Source: Adhaeribacter pallidiroseus (GTDB lineage: Bacteria > Bacteroidota > Bacteroidia > Cytophagales > Hymenobacteraceae). Taken from it: a stretch of DNA of 64,000 nucleotides. The stretch is from NCBI RefSeq assembly GCF_003340495.1, contig NZ_QASA01000001.1, positions 1,054,001-1,118,000 of the forward strand, given 5' to 3'. Positions 1 to 10,029 of the stretch are shown here, in pieces (positions within the stretch are counted from its first letter, which is position 1; each line of letters begins with the position of its first letter). Both the position numbers and the translations under genes were made by a program. The notes beneath the pieces were generated by a model. It searched no databases and had not been told where the DNA came from. It saw nothing but the letters and a program-made list of their open reading frames with translations.

Positions 1-571
1 TAATAAATTTCACCATTTCTTTAAATGCTTCTCCTTCTAAGCCAAAAGCAAAAGCAATTTTACGGGCCTGAAATGCTTGTAAACCTACGGATGGATCAAT
101 CCATTCTTTTAATATTTTTTCCGGATGATTTTCGGCAACTTCTTCAATGTCCATACCACCTTCGGTGCTGGCCATAATTACATTCTGGCCCTTAGCCCGA
201 TCCAGCAGAATACTGACGTAAAATTCTTTCGGCTCCGTTGGTCCGGGATAATACACATCCTGGGCGATTAAAACTTTGTGAACCGTTTTTCCTTCCGGTC
301 CGGTTTGGTGGGTTATCAGGTTCATCCCTAATATTTGCGACGAGAGCTCCCGTACCTGGTCCATGTTTTTGGCTAATTTTACGCCACCTCCTTTACCCCG
401 TCCACCCGCGTGAATTTGCGCTTTAATAACGTGCCAACCCGTACCGGTCTCAGCGGTTAAACGTTTCGCCGCTTCTACGGCCTGGTCGGGGTTGCGGGCA
501 ACTATTCCTTCCTGAATCCGGACGCCATAACTTTTTAGAATCTCTTTTCCCTGATATTCGTGTATGTTCAT
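1..571 (-). CDS. sucC: Succinyl-CoA synthetase (ADP-forming) beta subunit, 3' end outside window
   Basis: The minus strand reads [17 protein letters not shown] from an ATG at 571-569 and stays open to the window edge, so about 190 N-terminal residues of roughly 400 are present. The opening is the classic SucC/ATP-grasp start, and the glycine-rich [13 protein letters not shown] segment (around residues 53-65) matches the nucleotide-binding part of the ATP-grasp fold. Known role: with SucD it converts succinyl-CoA, ADP and phosphate to succinate, CoA and ATP in the TCA cycle. No sucD is visible; it may lie elsewhere. The gene is divergent from nothing in the window: its upstream neighbour (795-1877) is on the same strand after a 220-bp AT-rich gap. 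Confidence 0.95.
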   Translation of the reverse strand, partial: MNIHEYQGKEILKSYGVRIQEGIVARNPDQAVEAAKRLTAETGTGWHVIKAQIHAGGRGKGGGVKLAKNMDQVRELSSQILGMNLITHQTGPEGKTVHKVLIAQDVYYPGPTEPKEFYVSILLDRAKGQNVIMASTEGGMDIEEVAENHPEKILKEWIDPSVGLQAFQARKIAFAFGLEGEAFKEMVKFI

Positions 572-794
572 GATTGGAGCATTTCGTGTGGCACGAAAGT
601 AAACAGGAATCTTTTTATTTCAAACTTTTATATTAGTCGATAGTCCACGGTTATAGTGAGTAGTCCGTAGCAGAGGCAGGATGGTTGAGCATAAAATAAA
701 TTATTGCTAAACAGAAAATTATACGGAATTGTCTTTAACCAACTAGAGTAAAATTTAAAAAACGGACTAAAATCCATCGACTGTGGATTATAGT

Positions 795-1877
795 CTACAA
801 TTCCTTCCCGTACCAATCCGCTAAAATCTTTTCGGCGGGTTTGTGTTGCGGGGTAAAATCGCGGTGGTCGCGGCCATTATCGCGCACTTGCGGGTACCAT
901 TTCCAGATGAACAGGCCGCCAAACCACGGCTTTTCCCATAAAGTTTGGAACAAGGCCTGGTAACAATTGGCTTGTGTTTCGTAGGACTCTTCTATTAAAA
1001 TATTTCTACCGCGCTCCGGCCACTTCCAAGGTTCAACTGCTGCATCAGGGGTGCTTTTATAACCCGCTTCGGTAAACACAATGGGTTTTTGGTACTTTTT
1101 AGCAATTTTTTGCATTCGCATCAAGTGAGGTTTCCAGCCGGCTTGTAATTCAGCTAAGCTGGCATTGTTTTTTTTGCTTACCGGAAAGTAACCTTGTACG
1201 CCAATAAAATCCAGGTCATCCCAAAATTTAACTTTTTCATACTCCAGATACCAATTCGCAGCGTAGGTTAGTTGGCCATGGTACACTTGCCGTATTTGCC
1301 GGATTAATTGCCGCCAGTCTTCTTCTCGGGTTATTGCTGGGTTCATTAATTCGGTACCAATACACAGCGCCTCTACATGGTGGGTTTCGGCAAGACGAGC
1401 ATAATGCAAAATAAATTCGGAATAATTTTTAAACCAGGTTTGCCAATCTGCTTCGCTGGTCATGGCAATGTCGCCAATCCATTTATTTTGATCCTGGTTC
1501 ATTAACCAGATATGTGGTTTCAGTAAGGTTTTGATTCCGGCTTGTCGCGCCAGATTAGTAGTATGAATCAGGCCCTGGTCGCTTTCGCCCCAAAAGTGTT
1601 TATTAAATTGCGTATTCAGCCGCATTTCGGGGGTATTATAGTTGCGCTGCCAGCCAAAGGGAGTTTGCGCAATCCATTGAATGTTACACTCTTTAGCGGC
1701 AATCAGCTGATCCAGAGTAACCGAATCACCAGCCACCCAGTTTACTCCCCGAAAGATAAATTTGGTCTGTGGCAATAAGGATGCTTCTTTAACGGGACTT
1801 ATCCGGAAGCACAAGTGTAGGGCTACCATACTCAGTAAGAGTAGTAACAATCCTAGAAACGACTTACCGCTTGCCAT
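795..1877 (-). CDS. Glycoside hydrolase of the GH113 (beta-mannanase-like) type
   Basis: This 360-residue protein begins with a hydrophobic segment (about residues 6-24), a signal peptide or membrane anchor. The rest reads as a TIM barrel: FRGVNWVAGD near 42-51, CIGTEL with a candidate acid/base Glu176, and PIVFTEAGY with a candidate nucleophile Glu270. The spacing and the two motifs fit GH113 and the related GTA-TIM-barrel proteins, whose characterised members are beta-1,4-mannanases. Mannanase activity is inferred from family only. It stands alone, with no polysaccharide-utilisation partners next to it; the neighbour at 2127 is an unrelated divergent ATPase. The start is the ATG directly before the basic-hydrophobic leader. 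Confidence 0.8.
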   Translation of the reverse strand: MASGKSFLGLLLLLLSMVALHLCFRISPVKEASLLPQTKFIFRGVNWVAGDSVTLDQLIAAKECNIQWIAQTPFGWQRNYNTPEMRLNTQFNKHFWGESDQGLIHTTNLARQAGIKTLLKPHIWLMNQDQNKWIGDIAMTSEADWQTWFKNYSEFILHYARLAETHHVEALCIGTELMNPAITREEDWRQLIRQIRQVYHGQLTYAANWYLEYEKVKFWDDLDFIGVQGYFPVSKKNNASLAELQAGWKPHLMRMQKIAKKYQKPIVFTEAGYKSTPDAAVEPWKWPERGRNILIEESYETQANCYQALFQTLWEKPWFGGLFIWKWYPQVRDNGRDHRDFTPQHKPAEKILADWYGKEL

Positions 1878-2126
1878 GTAAAAGAAAGTTAATGGAAATG
1901 AAAGTTATTAAATTTCCAATGTTCTGCCTTATCCTTTTTATCGAAAGTGTTGTGCTTAACAAATAAAAACTACTAAAATTTAAAAATTTGATTGCTTTAT
2001 CTCGCATCATTCAATTTGTCTGTAGGCGAAACAATTTTAGTTGCGCGATAACTTAATTGTAAATAATGGCAACTTTTGGCTAGATTTGCCGAAAACTCTC
2101 CTGGAGCAAATTAAACATCTAACTTC

Positions 2127-2780
2127 TTGTTACAAGCCGCTAATATTTTCAAATCATATGGAAGCTTACCCGTTTTAAAGGGTATTACGCTGCAAATTGC
2201 CAAAGGCGAAATTGTTTCAATTGTGGGTTCCTCGGGAGCAGGTAAAAGTACCTTGCTGCATATTTTGGGTACTTTAGACAATGCCGATAAAGGTGATGTG
2301 TTCTTTAACGGGGATGCTGTTAATAAATACAAAAGTGTTGAGCTAGCTCGATTTCGGAACCAGCACATTGGGTTTATTTTTCAGTTCCATAATTTACTGC
2401 CAGAATTTACTTCCGTCGAAAATGTGTGTTTGCCCGGTTTTTTAGCGGGTCGGCCCGAAGAAGAAGTAATATCCCGAGCCAAGGAACTTTTAAAAATGTT
2501 GAATTTAGGTCATCGCCTGGAACACAAGCCTTCCGAAATGTCAGGGGGAGAGCAACAGCGTACCGCCGTGGCCCGAGCTTTAATCAATGCGCCCGAAATA
2601 ATTTTTGCCGATGAGCCCAGTGGAAATTTAGATTCGGAGAATGCCAGAGAGCTGCACGAAATATTTTTTCGGTTGCGCAACGAGCTGCACCAAACTTTTG
2701 TGATTGTAACCCACAACGAGCACTTAGCCGAAATGGCCGACCGCAAGCTGGTAATGAAAGATGGTTACCTCCTGGATTAA
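2127..2780 (+). CDS. lolD: ABC transporter ATP-binding protein of the LolD type
   Basis: The 217-residue protein has a full ABC ATPase set: Walker A GSSGAGKST (34-42), Q-loop Gln86 in FIFQFHNLLPEF, signature MSGGEQQR (138-145), Walker B IIFADEP (158-164) and H-loop His196 in VTHNEH. The whole sequence resembles LolD, which powers release of lipoproteins from the inner membrane together with LolC/E. No permease gene is adjacent, which is common for this gene in Bacteroidota. The start is TTG at 2127: an in-frame stop lies 15 nt upstream, no ATG precedes the conserved KSYGSLPVLKGI region, and MLQAANIFKSYG matches the family N-terminus. LolD assignment is by similarity; MacB-like ATPases are the alternative. 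Confidence 0.88.
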   Translation: MLQAANIFKSYGSLPVLKGITLQIAKGEIVSIVGSSGAGKSTLLHILGTLDNADKGDVFFNGDAVNKYKSVELARFRNQHIGFIFQFHNLLPEFTSVENVCLPGFLAGRPEEEVISRAKELLKMLNLGHRLEHKPSEMSGGEQQRTAVARALINAPEIIFADEPSGNLDSENARELHEIFFRLRNELHQTFVIVTHNEHLAEMADRKLVMKDGYLLD

Positions 2781-3339
2781 TTTAAATTGGTAATTTTTCT
2801 AAAATTTAAAAAAGCTGGTAGATTTAACTTGCCAACATTTTAGATCTATTTACTTCCAACAATTCCTTTAAGCTGGCGGCATAGATTTCCCAATATTTCG
2901 TGTTCTGCTTATTAACTATCAACAGATTTGCTTCCTCAACATAATCTGTCTGGCTACTAACTTATTAATTTCTCCTTAAAAATAGAGAAGTGCAAAAAGA
3001 TTAGTTTAGGAAACAACAGCTATTCTGAAATTCGAACGATTTTTCTTTACAACATTATAACTCCTTGATTAAAAGATTTTTAAATAATTCCTGGTCGATT
3101 GAAACCTATTAGACTAGAACTAGTAAATAAGCTTCCGTAACAATTAAATTTAGTTAATATATTAATTTTATACTATATTTACAGTGTGCATTTTACAATG
3201 CTAAAATTAATAGATATTATTGCTAATTAAAATAGAAAATATTTTTATATTTGTTTATAACTAATTGATTATCAAGGAGAATAATTTGCTAATTTCGCTA
3301 CCTGTTTGGCACCAAACTCTTAGTGAATATGTTAACAAT
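2781..3339. other. AT-rich intergenic region with a promoter candidate
   Basis: I see no gene in the first 450 bases, only AT-rich DNA. The last 120 bases hold the promoter candidate and probable leader of the next gene. Confidence 0.6.
3220..3253 (+). promoter_or_regulatory. Bacteroidota-type promoter candidate
   Basis: TATATTTG at 3246-3253 fits the -7 consensus TAnnTTTG of Bacteroidota sigma factors. A TTG at 3220-3222 sits about 23 nt upstream, slightly long for the -33 element. It lies 87 nt before the ATG at 3340. Confidence 0.4.
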
Positions 3340-4146
3340 ATGAACATAAAAACAAACGAAATGAATCAGGAAACAAATGAAAACAAGCTTGTTAAGAAGT
3401 CGCGAATCGAAAGTTACGATATCGCGAAATCTGACGAAACCATGCACCTGGCCATCGACCTTGCGAAATTTATTAAGGAGAATAAACTATATCAAAATAT
3501 ACAAGGCAAGGAATACGTAAACGTAGAAGGATGGCAGTATGCGGGTTCCCGATTAGGCATTCTGCCGGTGGTAGAGCACGTAATTAATGTAAGTACAGAT
3601 ACGGAGCTTAAATACCAGGCAAAGGTAAACTTACTTAATTTACGTACCGAGCAGGTAGTAGGTGCTGGTTTTGCTATTTGCTCGAACAAAGAACAAGGTA
3701 AAAAATACTATCAGGAATTTGCCATTGCTTCCATGGCGCAAACCCGCGCAATTGGTAAAGCTTACCGTAATATTTTAGCCTGGATTATTCGAGCAGCTGG
3801 TTACGAGCCTACGCCAGCCGAGGAAATGGATTATTCGGGCAATAACCAGGAAGCTCCTAAAGTGGAACAGCCCCAGGTAGCAGTCGAGCCTAAAGCCATG
3901 AAAGCAGTACCGGTAGAAGCTGAAAAGCAACCCGAAACTACTCCGGCTACTTCTGTTAAGTATGCCTCGGCGAAGCAAAAAGAAGAAATTATTCGTTTGC
4001 TAAATAATCCGGTAATTACCCGTCAGGAAAAAACTAAAATGTTATTAAACATAAATAAATTGGACGAGGAACGGGCTACACAAGCTATTGTTAAGCTGAA
4101 GAAGGTAATTGAAGATCGCGAAGACGAACAAACCGCTGCCGCTTAA
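3340..4146 (+). CDS. Conserved protein of unknown function, possible nucleic-acid-related
   Basis: Acidic/basic protein of about 268 residues without signal peptide. The core carries a dense conserved-looking block, AQTRAIGKAYRNILAWI followed by AAGYEPTPAEEMD, then a Pro/Glu/Val-rich linker and a C-terminal helical segment starting KYASAKQKEEIIRLL. The AQTRA...GYEPTPAEEM pattern reminds me of phage and archaeal single-strand-DNA-binding or annealing proteins (Rad52/Erf-like), but I cannot support that beyond resemblance. The start is uncertain: the frame is open from a TTG at 3265; a TTG at 3286 has an AAGGAG 6 nt upstream; ATGs at 3340 and 3361 are also possible. I chose 3340 because the promoter candidate ends at 3253. 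A hairpin terminator follows the stop. Confidence 0.7.
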   Translation: MNIKTNEMNQETNENKLVKKSRIESYDIAKSDETMHLAIDLAKFIKENKLYQNIQGKEYVNVEGWQYAGSRLGILPVVEHVINVSTDTELKYQAKVNLLNLRTEQVVGAGFAICSNKEQGKKYYQEFAIASMAQTRAIGKAYRNILAWIIRAAGYEPTPAEEMDYSGNNQEAPKVEQPQVAVEPKAMKAVPVEAEKQPETTPATSVKYASAKQKEEIIRLLNNPVITRQEKTKMLLNINKLDEERATQAIVKLKKVIEDREDEQTAAA

Positions 4147-4175
4147 TTCTTTAGACAAACATTTAATACGCGCTG

Positions 4176-4202
4176 AAGCCTGGTTCTTATGAGCCAGGCT
4201 TT
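4176..4202. terminator. Intrinsic terminator between convergent genes
   Basis: AAGCCTGGTTC pairs with GAGCCAGGCTT (one G-T wobble) around a short loop, followed by T residues. It sits 30 bp after the stop of the gene ending at 4146 and before the end of the convergent gene at 4281. Confidence 0.75.
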
Positions 4203-4280
4203 TATAATTTAAGCCGGTGTTTATTTTTAAATTTTAAGTAGTATTCCCGCTTAAAATTTAAAAAATTCTGTAAGCTTAAT

Positions 4281-6635
4281 TTACTTTTTTATTATTCGTA
4301 AAGTTTGAACGCCGCTTTTTGTTTTAAGCTTTGCCACGTATATACCACTTTGTACCGTAGCTGCGTCCCAAAGTATTTGTACTTCTTCGTTTGCTTTGGC
4401 AACTTTGGTCGGAAAAGAATGAATAACTGTGCCGTCTAAATCGTAAATACTCAGTTCGTATTCTTCTTCCTGATCAAATGTAAACGTAAGAGTAGTAGCA
4501 TTTGGTACGGGATTAGGATAAGCGCTTAACCGAGTAACCTGCTCTGTATCTGAGGTCTCTTGTTCCACTGGGTTTAAAACCATGCTGTTGCTGGTAGCTA
4601 CTTCTGTTTCAGCTAAAGTAGACAGATTATTAATTCGCAAATAATCAACGTTAGGTCCTCCTTTTTCGCCCGATTTCAATCGGATCTCATTAACCCCGGC
4701 TTTTAAATTTGCATTAATTCTAACAATCGACCATGTAGACCAGGTTTCGGTTGCTTTAAAGGGTTTGGAGTCATCAATTACCTCGTCGTTTAAAATTACT
4801 TTTATTGGGTAACTATTGCCACTGCCGTTGGAATACCGAAAGCTTATTTCGCAATTACCTGCTTGTTGATCGGTGATAACCCATCTTATAATTGAGTAAC
4901 TTTTACTTTTAACATCGGCATATCCTTTGCCACTGTAATCCATGTGTTCGCTACTGATTACGGCACCTTTAAGAAAAGCTTCTTCGGCTTCGTATACATT
5001 ATGGCCAATAGGATCAAAAATAGCTGTAATATTTTTATTGCCATTTATAGTAATGGTTAAGGGGTTCTGAAGAACATTTACCGCGCCGCTCCAACCAGTA
5101 AACTTATAACCGGCTGCTGGCTTTGCCGTTAAAGAAACGACAGAACCACTTATATAAGCATCTTTTTTTATACTTCGATTAATGGAGCCTTTGCCATCGA
5201 CCTTTAAAGTTAAAGCATAAGTACCCGCGTTATTACTCGCCGATTCTTCGGCAACTAAAATATTCACCAACCAATAATCATAATTACCTTTAGAGGACAC
5301 CGTTCTATCTTCCGAAGTGGAGGATAAAGAATAACCACCTAAAATATATTGTCCTTTACCAATCTGCTGAACCGCTTGTAGACCATCTTCCTGATTGCCA
5401 CCGATAGTTTTATCCCATTTCAAGGAGCCAGAAGCATCTAATTTTATCACCCAGAAATCAATGTCTTTACTCGATTTTTCTGATTTATCACCACTAACTG
5501 GCGAAGTAGAGTAACCACCTACAATATAGCCACCATCGCTAGTTTGTTTCACTGAACGCAGGTTGTCTTTCCGGCTACCACCAAGGGTTTTATCCCAGAT
5601 TATCTTGCCCGTATTATCCATTTTAACCAACCAGTAATCTGTTTCACCTTTTGTGTTTTGCGATTTGTTACCACCCGCAGAGGAACTAGAAGTACCGCCC
5701 AGCACATAGCCGCCATCTTTCGTTATTTCTAGTGTCTCCAGAATATCTTCGTTTCGGCCACCTATGGTTTTATTCCATTCTATCAATCCTAACTTATTAA
5801 CTTTTACAATCCAATAATCACCGAATCCTTTGTTCGCACCTGTTTTGTTACCACTGCTGGGCGAATAAGAATAACCTCCAATAATAAAGCCTTTATCTTG
5901 AGTTTGTTTGATTACACGTAAATAGTCAAAACTGCTGCCGCTTATGGTGCGATCCCATTCTTTTTGGCCGCGCGAATTCAGTTTAATAATCCAATAATCA
6001 GTATCTTTTTTGGAGCCCTTGGATTTGTTTAGTCCTAGCTTTCCGCTAACCGGTGAATTAGAAGAACCGCCTAGAATATACCCTTTATCGTTAGTAGGAT
6101 AAACCGAAATTAAAAAATCATTCCGCTTCCCACCAAAGGTATTATCCCATTGTTTGTTTCCGGCAGCATCAATTTTAATTACCCAGTAATCATATTCAAA
6201 AGAAGCAACATCCGACTTATCGCCGCTGACCGGCGAGTTGGAATACCCGCCCAAAATGTAACCTCCGTCAAGCGTTTGTTGCACCGTTTGAAAAAAGTCC
6301 TTGCCACTTCCGCCAAATGTTTTATCCCACTGCTTTTTACCTGTGGCATCTACTTTAACTATCCAAAAATCTTCTTTTCCTTTCGAGTTATGAGATTTGT
6401 CGCCACTGGCCGGAGAGGTGGAAGTTCCACCTAAAATATAGCCGCCATCGCTAGTTTGTTGCTGGCATTGCATAACATCATTACCACTTCCTCCAAATGC
6501 AGCATCCCACTTTATGGCTACTTGGGCATGTAGTGCCGGAGCTTTAAAAAAAACTAAGGTAGCCAACACCAGCAGTATATGCTTGCAGGAATATTTAGTT
6601 CGGAATACAGTAAGCGGGTTGGTAAAAGTGTTCAC
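4281..6635 (-). CDS. Secreted beta-repeat protein with InlB-like, carbohydrate-binding and T9SS type A sorting domains
   Basis: 784 residues. After a signal peptide (to about residue 38, ending LHAQ) come seven to eight repeats of about 55-60 residues. Each reads roughly WDKTFGGSGKD...QQTSDGGYILGG...SPVSGDKS...DYWIVKLD, likely beta-propeller or stacked-blade units (about 43-455). Next is a divergent InlB/listeria-type repeat (GSINRSIKKDAYISGSVV ... GYKFTGWSG), then a CBM6/CBM35-like module (VYEAEEAFLKGAVIS ... PNVDYLRIN, about 548-675). It ends in a type A type IX secretion sorting domain (YPNPVPNATTLTFTF ... SGIYVAKL ... QTLRIIKK). The protein is therefore expected at the cell surface or outside the cell. 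Ligand unknown; polysaccharide binding is inferred from the CBM. No partner genes adjoin it. Confidence 0.85.
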   Translation of the reverse strand: MNTFTNPLTVFRTKYSCKHILLVLATLVFFKAPALHAQVAIKWDAAFGGSGNDVMQCQQQTSDGGYILGGTSTSPASGDKSHNSKGKEDFWIVKVDATGKKQWDKTFGGSGKDFFQTVQQTLDGGYILGGYSNSPVSGDKSDVASFEYDYWVIKIDAAGNKQWDNTFGGKRNDFLISVYPTNDKGYILGGSSNSPVSGKLGLNKSKGSKKDTDYWIIKLNSRGQKEWDRTISGSSFDYLRVIKQTQDKGFIIGGYSYSPSSGNKTGANKGFGDYWIVKVNKLGLIEWNKTIGGRNEDILETLEITKDGGYVLGGTSSSSAGGNKSQNTKGETDYWLVKMDNTGKIIWDKTLGGSRKDNLRSVKQTSDGGYIVGGYSTSPVSGDKSEKSSKDIDFWVIKLDASGSLKWDKTIGGNQEDGLQAVQQIGKGQYILGGYSLSSTSEDRTVSSKGNYDYWLVNILVAEESASNNAGTYALTLKVDGKGSINRSIKKDAYISGSVVSLTAKPAAGYKFTGWSGAVNVLQNPLTITINGNKNITAIFDPIGHNVYEAEEAFLKGAVISSEHMDYSGKGYADVKSKSYSIIRWVITDQQAGNCEISFRYSNGSGNSYPIKVILNDEVIDDSKPFKATETWSTWSIVRINANLKAGVNEIRLKSGEKGGPNVDYLRINNLSTLAETEVATSNSMVLNPVEQETSDTEQVTRLSAYPNPVPNATTLTFTFDQEEEYELSIYDLDGTVIHSFPTKVAKANEEVQILWDAATVQSGIYVAKLKTKSGVQTLRIIKK

Positions 6636-7793
6636 TTGGGTTGGATTAAAGTAGTTTAAAGGTGTTTTAAGTGGGCTTTTACTAAACTTATTCTCTCATC
6701 CAGGATAAAACATTCAAGAGAGATTGCGTTCGGCTTATATTTTCTGAAAGGAAGGTAAAATAATCTTTTTGCTAAGCTGATTATCCACGTAACATTTACT
6801 CTTAAACCAAATAGATTATGTTAAGAATTGGTAGCTATCCTATTTTTTAAAAAAACTAATACATCCTTGTAGATAGTTGCTTATGGTTAAAATAATTCAT
6901 TTATATCGGAAAGAATTTGAAGATCCAGGTTATCTATTGTTTATATTATATATTTTGATGGATACTATTGAAAAACAAAATTGGTCTTGAAAAAAGTAAA
7001 ATTGTTATTTATCAGCTTTTGAGTATTAGTGTTCATAAAGTAGAAGGTAAATTATACTAAAAACAGAAGTTTATAACCGTAATTAATTGATTTTCTGTAC
7101 TTAACTTATAAAAAATTATATAAATACTTTTTACTTAATAATACCTGATAAAACAAGGCTTAGATCTTTGCTAGGCCTTTATAAATTTACCGGAATAATA
7201 TTTAATTGCTTAAAGATGAGTGTTATTTTTAATGTTGCCCTAAGTTAACTACTACTTTATAAAGTACCAAATTAATAAGGTTGCATAAATGCGTATTTTT
7301 TGATTTATAATGTAATTAATACTATTTTATCTATATTTAACAAATTTTAAAATTAAGAAGAACGTTCCTGTTCTTAACACAAACTTGCAGGTAGAATGCT
7401 GTTTTATTTAGTAATGATAGCTCCAATTGAATTAACTTTAGCATGTGGAGGCAAGCTTACAAAACTAAATACTATGGGAGTAAAAAATGATTTCGTATTT
7501 AAATAACTAAGTAAAGCTGCTACATTTAATCTGTAAACACACTAAACTAATAGTACTGCTATCTAATTCTTTGATTATAAAACTAAAATTAGCTATTTAA
7601 TTTGATGATGCATTTAAAGCAGCGCACTTCCTTCTACTTTGTACCTTAACGGCTTAAACTGTTTTGGTCAAATATTTTACTTGCAAGAGCAATATTTTAA
7701 AATAATTTAAAAATTGTTCAAAAATTACGTGCTTGATAATTTTTATCCGAAATTCAACAGCGTAAGAACTTAAATTTTATGAAGTTCTCCGGC
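6636..7793. other. 1.16-kb gene-free AT-rich stretch
   Basis: No convincing coding signal on either strand. Stops are frequent in all frames and only ORFs of about 30 codons occur (for example near 7415-7505). One hairpin stands out at 7155-7179: AAGGCTTAG pairs with CTAGGCCTT with one mismatch, followed by T/A residues. It is terminator-like but has no gene in front of it, which would fit decay of a former gene. Confidence 0.5.
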
Positions 7794-8042
7794 TTACTTT
7801 GGTGCGCTCGGTACCAATTGCCCTCGTTCGTTATAATAATACTTTCCTTCAAAATAAGAAGTTGGAATCCCTAATCCAGTTGCTACGGCTTTTACCGTTT
7901 GATCACCTTCCTCTTCACTTTCAAGATTATGGTACAGTAAAATAGGAGTTAATCCTAAACGATTGGCTAACTCGTCGATGGTGATGCTAGAATGATTAAG
8001 TGCGGTTTTAAGAAGCTGGGTACGGTCGAAGTCTTTATTCAT
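7794..8042 (-). CDS. Small XRE-like helix-turn-helix protein
   Basis: 82 residues. The middle reads ITIDELANRLGLTPILLYHNL followed by ...VKAVATGLGIPTSYF, the layout of a compact helix-turn-helix of the XRE/Cro type with the recognition helix near residues 31-40. A short charged tail follows. DNA binding is inferred from this pattern only. The start is ATG at 8042, with about 125 bp to the divergent exporter gene at 8168, so it could regulate that gene; nothing in the sequence proves it. Confidence 0.55.
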   Translation of the reverse strand: MNKDFDRTQLLKTALNHSSITIDELANRLGLTPILLYHNLESEEEGDQTVKAVATGLGIPTSYFEGKYYYNERGQLVPSAPK

Positions 8043-8167
8043 TATTCTGCCAATATACTAATTCTGATAACGCAAAAATAGTGGAAAGTATACGTGGTAA
8101 ACAGGTACTGCCATTTATTTTTGTTAAATCACGTTTAAGGTAAACTACTCTACGTTTGTTCTTAAAT

Positions 8168-9910
8168 ATGCGCGTACTTTGGCATTATCTGCAACCTCAC
8201 CGGCAGCTTGTATTTTCTTCTTTGTTGCTGGCAGCAGCAAGCCAGATACTTACACTACTGGACCCGGTTATTTTCGGAAAAATCATTGATAATTATGCTA
8301 CTCCGCCTTACACCTTGCCAGCGGAGGAACGGGTACAAGGTGCACTATGGCTTATGTTCCTGGCCGTAATTGTTGCATTACTTGCCCGGCTGGCCAAATC
8401 TTTTCAGGAATATTTAACGAATCTGGTAGTACAGAAATTTGGGGTACAGATCTTTAACGATGGCCTGAAACAAACCTTACGGTTGTCTTATCAGGAGTAT
8501 GCCAATCAAAATAGCGGTGAAACTTTATCTATCCTGCAGCGGGTGCGCCGCGATACCGAACGTTTTATTAGCGCTTTCATTAATATATTATTTTCTTCTG
8601 TAGTAGGAGTCTGTTTTCTGGTGTGGTACGCTATTACAAAACACTGGGCCTTAGTTCCTGTATTTATAGTGGGCATTTTTGTTTTAGGCGGATTAACCAG
8701 TTTATTGAGCGCCAAAATAAAAACCATGCAGCGCTCCATAAACCGGGCTACTAACAAAATGGCGGGTTTTATTACCGAGTCTTTGCGAAATATTGAATTA
8801 ATTAAAAGCTTAGGACTTACATTTCAGGAAATACGGCGCCTGCGTGGCCACACCGAGCAGATTTTTAGTTTAGAAATGGAAAAGGTAAAGCGCGTACGTA
8901 CTTTATCGTTTTTGCAGGGCACATCCCTTAACTTATTAAAACAATCTATTTTGTTTACTTTGCTTTGGCTAATTTTCCGAGAGGTGCTCTCTACAGGCGA
9001 ATTAATCTCGATGCAATTTATTTCGGTGAGCATTTTTGGGCCGCTACAAGATTTAGGAACTATTATTCTGGCATACCGCGAAGCAGATGCAGCTCTAATT
9101 AATTTCGACGAACTTCTCCGGAAGCCAATAGAAAACCGCCCTGAATCAGCAATTGATATTGGTCCCTTGTATCAGTTGCGGTTTGAGCAAGTAGTATTTT
9201 GTCACCAAAACGCTAGTCAAAATGCCATTAATGACATCTCATTTACAGCCAATACCGGCGACACGCTGGCTTTTGTAGGGCCATCAGGTTCAGGTAAATC
9301 AACGTTGGTAAAATTACTGGTAGGCTTGTATGTACCGGTAAGCGGCGAGATACGGTATAATAATTATTCGGCAAAAACCATTTGGCTGAACGAGGCGCGC
9401 CGACAATTGGGTTTTGTAACGCAGGAAACTAACTTATTTTCGGGCACTATTAAAGAAAATCTACTTTTGGTTAAGCCCGATGCTACAGATGCTGAAATAA
9501 TGGCCGCATTGGGAAAAGCTGCTTGCACCAACTTATTAGCTCGCTCGGACTTAGGTATTGATACGCCAATTGGTGAGGGTGGCCTGAAAATGTCGGGCGG
9601 CGAAAAGCAACGATTATCCATTGCGCGGGCCCTGATTCGCAATCCCCGGCTGCTTATTTTTGACGAAGCAACATCGGCGCTTGACTCGCTTACCGAAGAA
9701 GAAATAACCAATACTGTTCGGGAGATTTCGGCGCAGCGGGAGCAAATAACCGTGTTAATTGCGCACCGGCTTTCCACTATTCTGCACGCCGATATTATTT
9801 ACGTACTGGAAAAAGGTAAAATTGTAGAAAAAGGAAGTCATGCGGACTTGCTTACACAAAAAAGCTTATACTATGCCATGTGGCGCCAACAGATAGGCGA
9901 GCGGAGGTAA
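8168..9910 (+). CDS. ABC exporter, fused membrane and ATPase domains
   Basis: About 580 residues: an N-terminal six-helix exporter domain (roughly 1-310) and a C-terminal ATPase. The ATPase has Walker A GPSGSGKST, Q-loop in GFVTQETNLFSG, signature KMSGGEKQRLSIARAL, Walker B LLIFDEATSALD and H-loop AHRLSTI, all intact, so it is probably an active homodimeric or heterodimeric type IV exporter (MsbA/lipid A or drug-export superfamily). The substrate cannot be read from sequence. I chose the ATG at 8168 (MRVLWHYLQPHRQ); an in-frame TTG four codons upstream is the alternative. No second half-transporter is adjacent, so a homodimer is likely. Confidence 0.88.
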   Translation: MRVLWHYLQPHRQLVFSSLLLAAASQILTLLDPVIFGKIIDNYATPPYTLPAEERVQGALWLMFLAVIVALLARLAKSFQEYLTNLVVQKFGVQIFNDGLKQTLRLSYQEYANQNSGETLSILQRVRRDTERFISAFINILFSSVVGVCFLVWYAITKHWALVPVFIVGIFVLGGLTSLLSAKIKTMQRSINRATNKMAGFITESLRNIELIKSLGLTFQEIRRLRGHTEQIFSLEMEKVKRVRTLSFLQGTSLNLLKQSILFTLLWLIFREVLSTGELISMQFISVSIFGPLQDLGTIILAYREADAALINFDELLRKPIENRPESAIDIGPLYQLRFEQVVFCHQNASQNAINDISFTANTGDTLAFVGPSGSGKSTLVKLLVGLYVPVSGEIRYNNYSAKTIWLNEARRQLGFVTQETNLFSGTIKENLLLVKPDATDAEIMAALGKAACTNLLARSDLGIDTPIGEGGLKMSGGEKQRLSIARALIRNPRLLIFDEATSALDSLTEEEITNTVREISAQREQITVLIAHRLSTILHADIIYVLEKGKIVEKGSHADLLTQKSLYYAMWRQQIGERR

Positions 9911-10029
9911 AAATGCGTAAAAAAGGAATTAACAAATTCTTGTTAAACTTTAGTAAAGCTAGCTTAAGTGGCAGTTAAAACTTTTTTAAATTTAAATTAA
10001 TGCTTAAGCGCCAAAATAATTAAATATTG

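Noticed and set aside
628-816. 62-codon ORF in the gap between sucC and the GH113 gene
   Set aside because: Overlaps the end of the GH113 gene; gap DNA shows only imperfect AGTCxACxG-like repeats.
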